64,000 nt of DNA from NCBI GenBank assembly GCA_963707275.1, contig CAVPPH010000010.1:248001-312000 (forward strand). The letters are read 5' to 3'. How positions within the stretch are numbered: the stretch's first letter is position 1; every line of letters begins with the position of its first letter. Shown here piece after piece: positions 9,835 to 20,741 of the stretch. Both the position numbers and the translations under genes were made by a program. The notes under the pieces were generated by a model. It was not told the DNA's origin, did no database searches, and saw only the letters and a list, made by a program, of their open reading frames with translations. The stretch is from JACKBK01 sp963707275 (GTDB lineage Bacteria > Chloroflexota > Anaerolineae > JAAEKA01).

Positions 9835-11205
9835 ATGGAAGACATTCCGGTGATACAGCGCTCTGCACTGCGCTGTGCCGCGAAAATCAACGGCACCATC
9901 GCGTGCCCCAATCCTGCCATGGACGGCAGCGTCTACTGCTGGGCGCACCGCAAGTTGCAACCCGCTGTCACGGATGGCGACCTGCTCCCCGTGAATGACC
10001 GGATGGCGGCAGCGCCGCTATCGCCCGCGCCGCCATCGAGCGGCGACGACAACGGTAACGACGCGCTCGACCTGTTCGTGGACGATCGGACGGCAGCGCC
10101 CGCGCAAACCCTGGACGGCGATGCCATCGAATTCACCGACCGGATGGCCGGCCGGGCGGCTGGCTCGCCCGCGCAGCCTGACCGGCTGGCGCAGGAGTTT
10201 GCTCGTTTTGCCCGCACAGCCCAGTTGCTGACGCCCGCCGGGATGCCCCTGCCCTCGCCCGACGAAATGGAGCGCACCCTGCGCCGTCTGCTGGGCCCGC
10301 TCTACGAACGACTACATAGCAGCCTGGGCGATTATTTCAACCCCGACGTGTTAAAGGGGCTGTTCCTCGTGTCTACTTATCTGGTACGCGCCCAAACCGC
10401 TTCGGTGCGGCGGCGCATGGCCGGCGACTACGAGCTTGACGATTTCGGGCGCGACGCCGCGTTCCTGGGTGTGGTGATGCCGCTGGCGCAGGCGCTGTAC
10501 GACAGCTACTGGCGGGTCGAGGTCATCGGTGCGCAGCACATCCCCGACAGCGGCCGCGGGCTGCTGGTCAGCAATCACTCCGGTGTGCTGCCCTTCGACG
10601 GCGCGATGCTGGGACTGGCCGTCTACAACGAGACGCCCTCTAACCGGCTGATGCGCGGCCTGGTGGCCTCCTGGTTCCCGACACTGCCCTTCGTGTCGAT
10701 CTTTCTGCAAAAGGTTGGCGGCGTGCAGGCCAGTCCACACAACGCTGAGTTGTTGCTGGAACGCGACGAACTGGTGGCCGTCTTTCCCGAAGGCACCAAG
10801 GGGGTGGGCAAGCTGTACCGCGACCGCTACCAGCTGCAACGCTTTGGCCGCGGTGGGTTTATCCGCGTGGCCCTGCGCACGGGGGCGCCCATCATCCCCG
10901 TGGCGGTGACTGGCGCAGAAGAGATCTACCCGATGATCGCCCAGTTTGCACCGCTGGCGCGCCTGTTGGGCATGCCCTTCTTCCCCATCACGCCGCTATT
11001 TCCCTGGACCGGCCCGCTGGGCTTTGTGCCGTTGCCCAGCAAGTGGTGGATCGAGTTCGGTGAGCCGATTGACGTTGAACAGTACGGACCGCGCGCGGCT
11101 GCCAACCCGGCTATCGTCGCCCGCCTCAGCGAGCAGGTGCGCAGCACCGTGCAGCAGATGCTGTTGAACCGCCTGGCCCAGCGCCGTTCGGTGTTTCTCG
11201 GATAA
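9835..11205 (+). CDS. PlsC-type acyltransferase with N-terminal zinc-finger-like motif
   Basis: 456 residues. The C-terminal ~260 residues are a lysophospholipid acyltransferase domain: VSNHSGVLPFDG takes the place of the HxxxxD motif (H and D conserved), and VAVFPEGTKG is motif III. The first ~45 residues contain C-x11-C-x9-C-x2-H (RCAAKINGT, ACPNPAMDG, VYCWAHRK), like small DUF5763-type zinc motifs that are unusual on this enzyme. The middle is acidic, Pro/Ala-rich and probably disordered. It sits six bases after the SDR gene, so the two are probably cotranscribed and act on a membrane lipid or acyl donor. Confidence 0.85.
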   Translation: MEDIPVIQRSALRCAAKINGTIACPNPAMDGSVYCWAHRKLQPAVTDGDLLPVNDRMAAAPLSPAPPSSGDDNGNDALDLFVDDRTAAPAQTLDGDAIEFTDRMAGRAAGSPAQPDRLAQEFARFARTAQLLTPAGMPLPSPDEMERTLRRLLGPLYERLHSSLGDYFNPDVLKGLFLVSTYLVRAQTASVRRRMAGDYELDDFGRDAAFLGVVMPLAQALYDSYWRVEVIGAQHIPDSGRGLLVSNHSGVLPFDGAMLGLAVYNETPSNRLMRGLVASWFPTLPFVSIFLQKVGGVQASPHNAELLLERDELVAVFPEGTKGVGKLYRDRYQLQRFGRGGFIRVALRTGAPIIPVAVTGAEEIYPMIAQFAPLARLLGMPFFPITPLFPWTGPLGFVPLPSKWWIEFGEPIDVEQYGPRAAANPAIVARLSEQVRSTVQQMLLNRLAQRRSVFLG

Positions 11206-11218
11206 GGGCGCGCCTGCT

Positions 11219-11247
11219 CATTGCTTTGGCCGGTCTCTGACCGAGCC
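11219..11247. repeat. dispersed 29-bp repeat, copy 1
   Basis: Matches the reverse complement of 49590-49618 at 26 of 29 positions. The core is CCGGTCTC-T/C-GACCGAGCC. Both copies are intergenic. Confidence 0.7.
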
Positions 11248-11304
11248 ACCCCGTGCTGTCTGAAGACGCCTCTTTTATACATCATTTATCTGACAGGAGA
11301 CCTC

Positions 11305-11706
11305 ATGGCTGTATTCGCCAATGCTGACGACTTCTACGCCGTCATGCAAGTTATTTTCGACCGGCTGATCGCCGACCCCGCTGCGACCAGGGACTTCGAG
11401 AGCCGCAAAATGATTGTGCGCATCAAGGGGACCGACCCGGAGGTGGAACTGCTGCTCAACGGCAAGACCAACCCTATCCAGGCCAGCATCGGGCCGCAGC
11501 CTGGCAAGGCCGATCTGGAGTTGTTGATCTCTGTAGATCTGCTCCACGGTATCCTCACCGACCAGGAGAGCCTCAAAGCAGCGTTCATGGATGGGCGGAT
11601 GAAAGTGACCGGCAACGTCTTCCGCGCGATGCAACTGGCCGACCTGTTTCGCAAGATCGAGGCAATCTATCCGCAGGTGATGCAGGAGCAGGGGTACACC
11701 ATCTGA
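11305..11706 (+). CDS. SCP2 sterol-binding domain protein
   Basis: 133 residues from ATG 11305 (ribosome site CAGGAGA). A single SCP2-fold domain: VRIKGTDPEVELLLNGK, a strand pair ADLELLISVDLLHGIL, and DGRMKVTGNVFRAMQLADLF, which matches the usual 'G.ikv.G....a..l..l' end of the family. Such domains bind hydrophobic ligands such as acyl-CoA or lipids. No other domain is attached. It follows the acyltransferase at 100 bp and ends in a strong terminator, so a lipid role would fit. Confidence 0.85.
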   Translation: MAVFANADDFYAVMQVIFDRLIADPAATRDFESRKMIVRIKGTDPEVELLLNGKTNPIQASIGPQPGKADLELLISVDLLHGILTDQESLKAAFMDGRMKVTGNVFRAMQLADLFRKIEAIYPQVMQEQGYTI

Positions 11707-11708
11707 AC

Positions 11709-11750
11709 ACGCGCAAACCCCGGAAGCAGGCGCTTCCGGGGTTTGCGCGT
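11709..11750. terminator. very long perfect terminator hairpin
   Basis: A 19-bp perfect stem (11709-11727 with 11732-11750; core CCCCGGAAGC) and a 4-nt loop, seven bases after the SCP2 stop. Likely works for both converging genes. Confidence 0.85.
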
Positions 11751-11844
11751 TCAACGACTCGCATGCTGGCCGGCGATGACGGGCACGATTTTGGAAAATC
11801 GCGCTACGGCGGCGCAGAGCGGGAATGAATGAATGGACGGGTTC

Positions 11845-12891
11845 TCAGTGGTTGACCACCAGTCCTCTCGCTAGCAGCGGATCGGCAGCGACCGGCCGGC
11901 CGGCGCTGGCCTGCACCGTCTCCGGGTCATCGACTACGCCCCGCTGCACCATCTCCTCCGCCATACGTTCCTGCAACGTTGGCACATCCTGTCCCACGTA
12001 GATTGTAACGCGGGTGGGGCGCGTCTGCCTGGCTGCCATGAAGCCAACTCCGTCGGTGTAGACCGGCACAACGTGGCGATCCGACCCGTTATCCTCCGCC
12101 GTGGTGTAGGTGACGAAGTGATCGGTTGGCCTCAGGAACCTTCGCATCTCCTCCCAGCGTGCAGTCGCCAGCTTCCTGATCGACATGTCGTACATGCTCT
12201 TGAGCCGGCCGCTCTGCACCAGCAGGTCGCCAACCAGTCGATACATGGCCAGCACCTCGCTGCCCTGCTGGATCGGAAGCCGCAGCGTTTGACTGCCCAC
12301 CGGCGCCATCACCTCGGGGCCGTGCCCATTGGTAAAGGCGAAGACCGGGATGTCCAACGCTGTTGGGAAACGCAGCGAGAAGTCGGGCGCGTAGATCTGC
12401 AAGTCGGCCTGCGAGAAGAAGAGAATCTCCAGTTCGCGCCGGCTGGCGATACGCCCGATGTGCTTGAAGTGGCTGGCCAACGCGATCCACAGCTCGGCCA
12501 CGTTGGGCGCTGCGAACACCGGACCACCGGGGTAGCGGGTAATCAACTCATCCTGCAACTGGTAGATCGGCCACGCCCGATCGCCGACGTGGAACATGTA
12601 GCGCGGCAGTCGCTCCAGGCGCGCCAGCGCGGTCATGAAAGCATCTACCAAACCGGACAGGCCGTCAAGGCTGCCCGTTTCCAGCAGCAGCCCGGCAATC
12701 CACGTCGCGTAGACATCGGTTGCTGCCGCTGCGCTGCCGGTTTCGTTGGTCCGGACGTGAACAGGCAGGTCGGTCACCCGCCCGTCGATGCCATACGGTT
12801 TGAGGTCGATGCTGGCCAGCAGTCGCGGCATGTCGGCGATGGCCGCATCATAGTTTGGATTGTCGCGATAATCGATTGGAAAGCGGGACAC
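11845..12891 (-). CDS. uncharacterised 348-residue protein
   Basis: Intact frame, no signal peptide, no membrane segment and no motif I recognise. It begins MSRFPIDYRDNPNYD and has a well-mixed globular composition (GDRAWPIYQLQDELITRYPG, then VFAFTNGHGPEVMAPVG). The first residues resemble those of the protein at 46263 (FTYPIDYADD), but I see no further similarity. It is a single-gene unit facing the SCP2 gene. The ATG at 12891 has GGAGG upstream on the minus strand. Confidence 0.75.
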   Translation of the reverse strand: MSRFPIDYRDNPNYDAAIADMPRLLASIDLKPYGIDGRVTDLPVHVRTNETGSAAAATDVYATWIAGLLLETGSLDGLSGLVDAFMTALARLERLPRYMFHVGDRAWPIYQLQDELITRYPGGPVFAAPNVAELWIALASHFKHIGRIASRRELEILFFSQADLQIYAPDFSLRFPTALDIPVFAFTNGHGPEVMAPVGSQTLRLPIQQGSEVLAMYRLVGDLLVQSGRLKSMYDMSIRKLATARWEEMRRFLRPTDHFVTYTTAEDNGSDRHVVPVYTDGVGFMAARQTRPTRVTIYVGQDVPTLQERMAEEMVQRGVVDDPETVQASAGRPVAADPLLARGLVVNH

Positions 12892-13195
12892 TGTCTACCT
12901 CCTCATACAGAGCGGAACGTCACGTCAAGTGCTTCTGGAACTAAGTTGTCATGTGTCATTGCGAGTTTCCGATGCCGCCGTGCGGCATGCGCCTTGCGAG
13001 AAACTCCGCCAGCTTCACAGTCATCCTGGGCGGGTCGAGCACGCGATTGCCAAGACGTCGGATCGCCAGCGAAAGGATCTCTCGGGAGCGTTTCCAGGCA
13101 ACCGCTACGGCGAAGCAATCCCTCTGAGCCACAGGAGAGATTGCTTCGCCAAGCCTCGCAGTGACATTCGTGGTTTCTTTAAGTATTCGGAGTAC
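12892..13195. repeat. gene-free stretch with a repeat-like inverted segment
   Basis: No credible ORF. Contains GGCGAAGCAATC (13109-13120) and its perfect complement GATTGCTTCGCC (13139-13150), plus echoes of the same words (ATTGCGAG near 12958, CTCGCAGTGACA near 13155). It looks like a decayed dispersed repeat that could also stop transcription between the two minus-strand genes. Confidence 0.5.
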
Positions 13196-14622
13196 TTAAC
13201 TTGCCGGGGTTGCCAGCGGTTTCATGGCCGCGGGACCAGTGTATTCCGCAATGCGCACGCCGTGCAGTTCGACGCCGGCGAACTCGGGATAGCTCTCGAT
13301 GCCGTGGTATGTCAGGTCGAGACCCACGGACTCGGCTTCTTCAGGCACGCGCAGTCCGATGGTCTTGCTTGATCACGTAGAACATCAGCAACGACACGGG
13401 GAAGACGAAGGCAACGGCAGCGCAGCACGCCGACAGCCTGCGCGCCCAGTTGCGCCAGCGCCACCGCCGTGGAACAGGCCACCCTCGACTGCCCACAGGC
13501 CGACCGCCAGTGTGCCGAAGATGCCGTTGATGCCGTGCACCGGGAACGCACCCACCGGGTCATCGATGCGCAGTCGCTCCATCAGTTCCACGCCGTAGTA
13601 AGTCAGAACACCAGCGATAACGCCGATAGTCAGCGCCGCGTAGGGCGTGACGAAGGCGCAGCCGGCCGTGATCGCAACCAGACCGCCCAGTGCGCCGTTG
13701 AAACGCCATGCTCGCGTCCCACTTCTTGGTGTACAGGCGGGCCAGGAACATCGCCGATGATCGCGCCGGTGGTCGCGGCAAAGTCGGTGTTGACGACGAT
13801 CAGGGAGACCAGTTGGAAGTCGGTGATGCCCAGCGCGCTGCCGGGGTTGAAGCCGAACCAGCCAAACCAGAGCACGAAGGTGCCCAGGGCCGCCAGCGGA
13901 ATGTTGTGGCCGCGGATCTGCTTGTGGCTGTTGCCGAACTCCTTGTCCTTGCGCGGCCCCAGCAGCAGCGTGCCAGCCAGACCGATCAGAGCGCCGGTCA
14001 GGTGAACCACTGTGGAACCGGCGAAGTCCAGCATGCCCAGTTGCGCCAGCCAGCCGCCCGGTCCCCAGATCCAGTGCCCGATCAACGGGTAGATGAACAG
14101 ACCAACGATGAAGCTGTAGATGAGGTCAGCGCGAAAGCTGGTGCGTTCCGCCATCAGCCCGGACGCGATGGTCGACGCGGCTGCCGAGAAGCAGAACTGG
14201 AAGAAGAAGAACGCCAAGGCGGAGATGCCGGCGATTTCCGCCGGCAGTACCCCGAAGAAAGAACCATTCCGTTCCGAAGAAGCGCGTTGCCGACGCCGAA
14301 CATGATGGCGAAACCGGCGATGAAGAAGCCGATGGTGGTCATGGTGGTGTCCATGAAGTTCTCGGCCATGATGTTGACGACGTTCTTGGAGCGCACGAAG
14401 CCAGCCTCCAGGAAAGCCAAAGCCTGCCTGCATGAAGAAGACCAGAAACGCCGCCAGCAGCACCCAGCCAGTGTTGATGGCCGCCGTCAGATCGGTGACG
14501 GTAGGTGGTTCGTTACCCTGGGCGCTGGCCAAGGTGGTTGAGAGAGCCAGCAGCAGGAACACAAGCACAGGGAGAATGGCTATGCGACGGGATTGCTTTG
14601 AACATGATGACAATGCCTCCAT
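13196..14622 (-). CDS. amt: ammonium transporter (Amt family), several frameshifts
   Basis: About 475 residues when frames are joined. Start ATG 14622, a cleavable signal (VLVFLLLALSTTLASAQG), then TAAINTGWVLLAAFLVFFMQAGF, the standard first helix of Amt proteins. Later segments are IYPLIGHWIWGPGGWLAQLG, DFAGSTVVHLTGA (pore region with conserved D and H), VLWFGWFGFNPGSA, and near the end DPVGAFPVHGINGIFGTLAVG, holding the second pore histidine. The tail VPEEAESVGLDLTYHGIESY ends at TAA 13196-13198. At least four one-base changes occur (near 14420, 14270, 13710, 13470). The pore residues are all retained, so base errors are more likely than decay. No glnK lies beside it. Confidence 0.85.
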
Positions 14623-14962
14623 GAAAATCGGGATCGCGCCAGGCAATTCGCCGGCATCGCAGTCATGATAACAGCCGCCGGCCTGCATTTCCAGTACCCA
14701 AACGGGTCATTTTTCGCTGCGAGTGCTCGCCCAACCCGCGTACGATATTCGCTACGATACAGATTGCCTACGAAAATGCTGCGCCTGGCGGTCACTGTTT
14801 CCGGACCGGGGCAATTTCCTGTCGATTCCCGATTAACATATTGCATACGAAGCCAACGTCCGCCCAGCCACGCACCTTGCACCATGCACTACGTTCCGCC
14901 GGTGACCGCCGCCGGTTTGCCACCGCTCAACCATCGGTCAACCTGAGACATCGAGGCCCACA
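14623..14962. other. intergenic region between divergent units
   Basis: 340 bp separating amt (left, minus) from the amidase operon (right, plus). It must hold both promoters, but I see no confident boxes, repeats or RNA gene. Confidence 0.4.
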
Positions 14963-17900
14963 ATGACACGACCTCTCAACGATAGCCCCTTCCTCTACGG
15001 CCTGCACGACCCCGGCGGCGAGCAGATCATGCTGCAAGGCGGCGCACCTGGCTGGGTGCTGGTCACCGTCGCCATCGGCCACAACCCCAACGACAACGGC
15101 CCCGGCGACGACACCCGCTTCTGGGCGGACTACCGTCCCTCTCCGACCGCGACCTGGGCGTCATCGTGCGGCTGAACAACGGCTACTCCCCCGGCGGCAC
15201 GCTGCCCTACGAGCAGCGAGTACGACAACTTCGCCCGCCGCTGCGCCAACTTCGTGCGCATCTCCAAGGGCTGTCATCTCTGGCAGATCGGCAACGAGAC
15301 CAACCACCCCATCGAGTGGCCGGGCGCGCGAGTGGGACTGGAACGTCGCGCCGCCGCGACCGGTCAGCCCTGACAACCGCAGGGCGAGAAGATCACGCCG
15401 CAGCGCTATGCGCCTCTGCTACCGCAAGGTGCGCACCGCCATCAAGGCGCTGCCCGGCCATGACGATGACCAGGTGCTGGTGGCCGCGCCGCGCCGTGGA
15501 ACAACCTGACCAACTACCCCGAAAACCCGCACGGCGACTGGGTGCAGTACTTCGGCGACATCCTGCGGCTGCTCGGCCCCGCCAACTGCGACGGCATCAC
15601 CATCCATGCCTACACCCACGGCGACGACCCGGCGCTGGTCACCTCCGACGCCAAGGTGAGCGATGGCCGCTTCGCCAACTACTTCTGGAACTTCCACGAC
15701 CTACCAGGACTTCATGCTGGCCATCCCAGCCAGACATGCGCCACCTGCCGGTCTATCTGACCGAGTCCAATCAGGGTGACGACGCCGTGGGACGACCGCA
15801 ACTCCGGCTGGGTGCGCGAGGCGTATAAAGAGATCGACCGCTGGAACCAGGACCGGCGCGCAGCAGATCCGCTCGCTCGATCCTCTACCGCTACCCGCGC
15901 GTCGGCAACGACCGCTGGTGGATCGACGGCAAGAACGGCGTCATCGACGACTTCCGCCAGTCACTGGCTGCCCGCTACAAGTGGCAGGAACAGGTCGGAC
16001 CAGACGTGGCCGCGTTGCAAGCCCGCTACGACAGCATCAAATCCCAGTACGACGCCCTGCTGCCCTCCATTCAGCAGATCGATCGGCTGGCCAGGCAGGC
16101 AAACCAGCTCGCGTCCACCGTCACCACGCTCAACGGGCAGGCTGCGGCGGCCGACCACGACGCGCAGCGCAGATCAACACGCTGGACGTGGAGCGTCAGC
16201 CGCCTGGAGGTGGAGATCAACCAACTGGGCGCGGGCGGCGTGCCCCAGCCTGTCATGATCGACCTGCGCGGCGCGCTCCCGGCATCGTCCAGCAAACAAT
16301 ACCCGACCCGCGCGCTGAGCAACGTTCGCCGCGTCGTTGTCCACCACACCGCCACCCGCAGCGACATCACCCCGCAGCAAGTCGCCCAGTTCCAGGTCAC
16401 CCAGGGGCTGGCCGGGCATCAAGTACCACTTCTTCATCAACGGCGACGGGACCATCAGTTGGGTGCAGCCAGTGGAGGCGGTCGTTGCCCAGACCAATGT
16501 CGAGGCGGTCAACGCCGACGGCGTGGCGGTCTGTCTGGCCGGCAACTTCGCCGCTGTGCCGCCCGGCGAGGCACAGATGGAAGCCGCCGCACAGACCATC
16601 GCCTGGCTGCTGGACGGCCTGGGTTTGACCCCCGTTGCGATCGTGGGCCGCAGCGAGGTCGATGCCTCCGACCCCTCCGGCTCGCCCGGCAACGCAGTGG
16701 CTGGCCGGCGCGGCCTACAAGGAACCGCTGGTCGCCCGGGTGCAGGCCATCATCGACGAAGCGACCCCCGACCAGGACGCCGAAATCCAGCGGCTGCTGC
16801 AGCGCATCCGCGAACTGGAACAGCGGATCGCCGACCTGCAAACCCAGGCCGGCCAGGTGCCGGCGCTGACAGCCGAGGTGCAGGCGCTGCGGGCCGAGGT
16901 CAGCCCGGCTGGAGGCGCAAGTGCAGGACCTGACGGCCCAGAACACGCAACTGCGCCGCGAGAACGCCCGCCTGACCGAGCTGCTGCAAAACAACACGGG
17001 CGGCGGCGGTGTGACCCAACCGTCCATGGTCGATCTGGTGGACAGCCTGCCCAAGCATCCGACCCTGCCGCCCTACCAGAACCGCACCACCCGCGTCCGC
17101 GCGTGTCGTCGTCCACCACACCGACACCCCGCCTACATTTACCGTGCGCCAGATCGCCGATTACCACGTCAACGGCGAACGGCGCGACGATCAGGGCAAC
17201 CTGGTCAAGGCGCAGTGGCCCGGCATCGGCTACCACTACGTCATCCTGCCCGACGGGACCATCAACCAAACCCAGCGCCCCGAAACCCGCTCCTATCACG
17301 CCGGCAACGCGAACAACGACAGCATCGGCGTCAGCCTGATCGGGCGTTTCATGCGCCGCAACTGGAACGGGACGCCGATCCCCACTGATCAGCAACTGCC
17401 GGCGCCGCCACAGATGGACAGCACGGCGCGCCTGATCGCGTGGTTGATGAAGGAGCACGGGATCACGACGATAACCAAGATCGTCGGCCACAAAGAAGTC
17501 TCGGACACCTCCTGCCCCGGCGACCAGTGGCTGGACGGCGCCAACTGGAAGCAGTTGCTGCACGGCAAGATCGAGGCGATCCGCCAGGTCCCGACCCGCC
17601 CCATCCAGCTCATGCTGATGTTCTGGCAACACGGCGACCAGTGGGCCGACGGCGGACTGGCGCAGCGCGCAGGCGTACATCGCCCACTTCAGACCCGCCA
17701 CTACCTTTACCCCCAGCGACGGCTTCGCTGCTCGCCACGTGGTTATCGTCGGCGGCGATGCGGGCGTCAGCGGACAGGACGAAGCGCGGCTGCGAACGGC
17801 TGGCGTGGACGTACACCGGCTGGCCGGCGCCAACGAGGCGCAGACCAAAGCGATGCTGGACGCGCTGGTCGCGGCGGACACGCCCTGGCCGGGCGCGCCG

Positions 17901-18215
17901 CGTACCCCGGATCTGCCGACCGACCCCGGCTCCTTGCCCACCGACCCGCTGGCCGGCCCAGACGAATGGACCGTGCCGGACAATTACGAGACCGAGGCCG
18001 TGCGTTACGTCCGTGAGGTCCAGCCGCCGCCGCCGCAACGAGTCATGGTGGATAGCTTCGCGCCCAGCCGCCCAGTGACGCTGCCCAACCAGCCGGCCAT
18101 CGGCAGTGACGAGATGTCCGACGCCGGGCCGGCATCTACCAGCGCGCCGATGCTGGCCGAAGCCGCCGCGATCCTGTCCACCGCAGAGGACGCAGGAATG
18201 GAGACCATCGCATGA
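14963..18215 (+). CDS. large TIM-barrel protein with two PGRP/amidase_2 domains (frameshifted)
   Basis: About 1,080 residues after joining frames across several one-base changes. Residues ~1-330 resemble a clan-A glycoside hydrolase barrel: HLWQIGNETNHP gives the acid/base NE (Glu ~112) and LPVYLTESNQGDD a nucleophile-type Glu (~267). A coiled coil (~345-420) follows. A first amidase_2 domain (~452-590) keeps VVVHHTATR and Tyr in YHFFINGDG, but has GRSEV and SPGNQW where the zinc His and Cys should be. A second coiled coil (~600-682) precedes a complete amidase_2 domain (~712-865): VVVHHTDT, GIGYHYVILPDG, VGHKEV, TSCPGDQW. The last ~210 residues have an alpha/beta part and an acidic Pro-rich tail. 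No signal peptide is visible. Probable role: recognising and cutting peptidoglycan. It overlaps the next gene by ATGA. Confidence 0.75.
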
Positions 18216-20245
18216 ACCGCCTGGGCTTTTACATCGAAAACACAACGACACAATTCCTGCGCGACGCTATCCGCGAGGTCAAGCCGCCCACGATTCTGAT
18301 CCACGCGCAGGACCGCGGCCTGCTGCGCGAGATCCGCTCCACCCTGTCGCCCAACTCCTACGTGGTAGGCCGCTTGTACGTTGATCTGGCGCAGCAGGCC
18401 GCCTGGCTCGACAGCGCCGATCCGGCTGCCATGGGACGTGCGTATGCTGAACTCATCCTGGCGTACGACTTCGGACTCGCCACCGAGAAGGCCAACGGCC
18501 GGCTACTGATCGACGCCTGGATGAGCCTCAACGAGTGCCTTGCCCGGCCCCGGCACCTTCCCCGGCGGTCAGCCCGACGCGGCGTGGCAGCGCCGCGCCG
18601 CGGCCTACGACCAATTCCAGGTCGCCTTTCGCGAGACCCTCATACGCTCCGGCGTGGAAGCGCTGGCTTTCAACTTCGCTGCCGGCAATTTCGCCCGGCC
18701 GGAGGACTACACCCGCTGGTTCCCGCGCACCCTGGCGACCTACGTCTATCTCGGCTTTCACGAGTATGGCTGGCCGACGCTGGAGCCGACGCCGGTCACA
18801 GCCAGCGGAGCGCTGCTCTATCGCCCGTGCATGACCGGCATCCGCCAGCAATACGGCGACCGCCACCGCGCCATCATCAGCGAGGCGGGCCTGGCGCGCA
18901 TGTACAAGTACCCGAATGATGCGAGCAGGCGACGTCGGCTGGCTCTACCCGCCCGACAGCGTGCCGCAAGCATCCTACTGGAACTCGCTTCAGTGGTACA
19001 ACAGCGAGCTGCTGCGCGACAGCAGCTACGTCCTGGGCTGCTGCCTGTTCCAGGTCGGGCACTCCGGCCGCTGGGAGACGTTCCGGCATCTGGGCGTGGA
19101 CAACAGCCAGCAGCCGATCACGATCATCTCGAACATCGCTACGCTCAACCAGACAGCCCCGCCGCCGCCACCACCACCGCCGCCAGCAACCACCGATCTG
19201 GCCACATTGCAGCGGCAGATACGCATCCTGGTGACCGCGCTGGAGTTGGCCCAGGGCCAGCTTGCCGGCTACACGACAAAGGTTGGCGGGCTACAGACCG
19301 ACCTGACCGCGCTGGCTGTCGCCGCGCAGGAGGCCGCGCTGCTGCCGCAACAGGTGACAGGCTTGCAGGCGCGGCTGGGCCAGCAACTGCTGCGCGTCAA
19401 CGCCATGCAAGCCAGCGGCCAGATCAGCGCCGCCCAGGCCGACACACTGCGCAGCCGCATTGCCGACCTGCGCGGCCGCGTCGATGCCGTCCAGCCAGCC
19501 GCACAGCAAGCCGCACAGCTTGATGCCGCCGTGCGCCAGGCGCAAAGCCAGATGCCGCCGCTGAGCAACGGCGCAACGGTCGCGCGCCAACTCAAGCCGC
19601 AGGTCAATTCGCTGCTGGCCGAGGCTCGCCGTCTGGCCAGCGACGCCGATGCGACGGCGCCGGTGCGCCAGCCGGAAGGCATGGAAGACATGCGCGAGGA
19701 GCCGACGCGCGGGCTGGCAGGCCGGCCGCTGCCACCAGCTCTGACGGATCATCTGCCCGTCCCGCCGCCAGTCGGCGCCGGCAACGGCTACCCGACCGCG
19801 GCCACTTTCTGATATCACCCAGATCATCGTCCACCAGACCAACACCCGCGACGATTTGACGCCGGAGCGGCTGGCCGAGATGGATACAGCCCGCGGGCTG
19901 CCCGGCGTCCGCTACCACTTCCTGGTGGACGGCGACGGCGCAAGCTACTGGATGGAGCCGCTGGAAGCCGTGCTGCCGCAGACGCAGGTCGAGACCGTCA
20001 ACGCGACCGGCGTGGCGCTGGTGCTGGCCGGCAACTTCTCAAGGACCGTGCCGTCCGACGCGCAGTTGCAAGGGGCCGCCGAGATCATCGCCTGGCTGCT
20101 TTACGAGCTGAACCTGCCGGCGGAACGCGTGTTCGGCCGCAGCGAGGTCGAGCCGGGGATCGTTTCACCTGGCGCGCAGTGGCTGCAAGGCGCAGTCTTC
20201 AAGGACGACCTGTTGGTGCGCGTGCAGGTGATGCTGACAACATGA
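18212..20245 (+). CDS. TIM-barrel protein with coiled coil and degenerate amidase_2 domain (frameshifted)
   Basis: About 675 residues. The start MNRLGFYIENTTTQFLRDA leads into a barrel-like domain with DAWMSLNE (acid/base-type Glu ~107) and AIISEAGLARMY (second Glu ~222). A run of about ten prolines (near 19160-19190) precedes a long Gln/Ala-rich coiled coil (~328-483). The C-terminal ~140 residues form an amidase_2-like domain with IIVHQTNTR, VRYHFLVDGDG, FGRSEV and VSPGAQW: two of three zinc ligands are replaced exactly as in the first amidase domain of the upstream protein. Frame changes occur near 18540, 18920 and 19805. It overlaps both neighbours by ATGA, so it belongs to one transcript. 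Binding rather than hydrolysis is likely for the amidase-like end. Confidence 0.7.
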
Positions 20246-20715
20246 ATTCGCCCGCGGACGCTGGAAGCCTGCAATCCATAGTGGTCGCGCAGATCGTGGT
20301 CCGCTACCGCGACCTGGACACCCTCGGACACGTCAACAATGCCGTGTATGCCACGTACCTTGAGACGGGCCGTGTGGTATTCCTGCAGGCAGTGGCGACA
20401 GAAGTGGGCCGATCAACATCGGCACACGAGTTCGCGGTCAATGTCCCGTTCGTAGTGGCCGAGTTGACCATCGTGTTCAAGTCACCCGCGTTCCTTGGTG
20501 AAACTCTGGACGTAGGCGTGTGGATGGCGTCGGCTGGCCGCTCCAGCTTCGTGTTCGAATATGTCGTTAGCGAACACGAGACAGGACGTCTGGTCGCGAC
20601 CGGCCGTAGCGTGCAAGTCATGATCGATCGCCTAACGGGTGAGAAGGTCGCGGTTCCACAAGAGTTTCTCGACGCTGCTGCCAGCGTGCAAAACGCGCCG
20701 GTCGCGCGGCATTGA
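20242..20715 (+). CDS. acyl-CoA thioesterase, 4HBT/YbgC hotdog family
   Basis: 157 residues from ATG 20242. The 4HBT signature is clear: VRYRDLDTLGHVNNAVYATY, with the catalytic-type Asp at the usual place before GHVNN, then LGETLDVGVWMASAGRSSFVFEY strands. These enzymes hydrolyse acyl-CoA or acyl-ACP thioesters in the cytoplasm. It overlaps the preceding amidase-like gene by ATGA and is the last gene of that operon. The functional link to the two cell-wall-type proteins is not obvious. Confidence 0.9.
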   Translation: MNSPADAGSLQSIVVAQIVVRYRDLDTLGHVNNAVYATYLETGRVVFLQAVATEVGRSTSAHEFAVNVPFVVAELTIVFKSPAFLGETLDVGVWMASAGRSSFVFEYVVSEHETGRLVATGRSVQVMIDRLTGEKVAVPQEFLDAAASVQNAPVARH

Positions 20716-20741
20716 CCGGAGTTGTTGGTTTCAGCGTCACG

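Noticed and set aside
16715..17983. 422-residue minus-strand frame in the amidase operon
   Set aside because: Longer than any single plus frame because of frame changes, but the plus strand joins into clear amidase motifs.
14963..20245. Prophage lysis module
   Set aside because: No holin, structural, terminase or integrase genes nearby; the proteins are far larger than endolysins.
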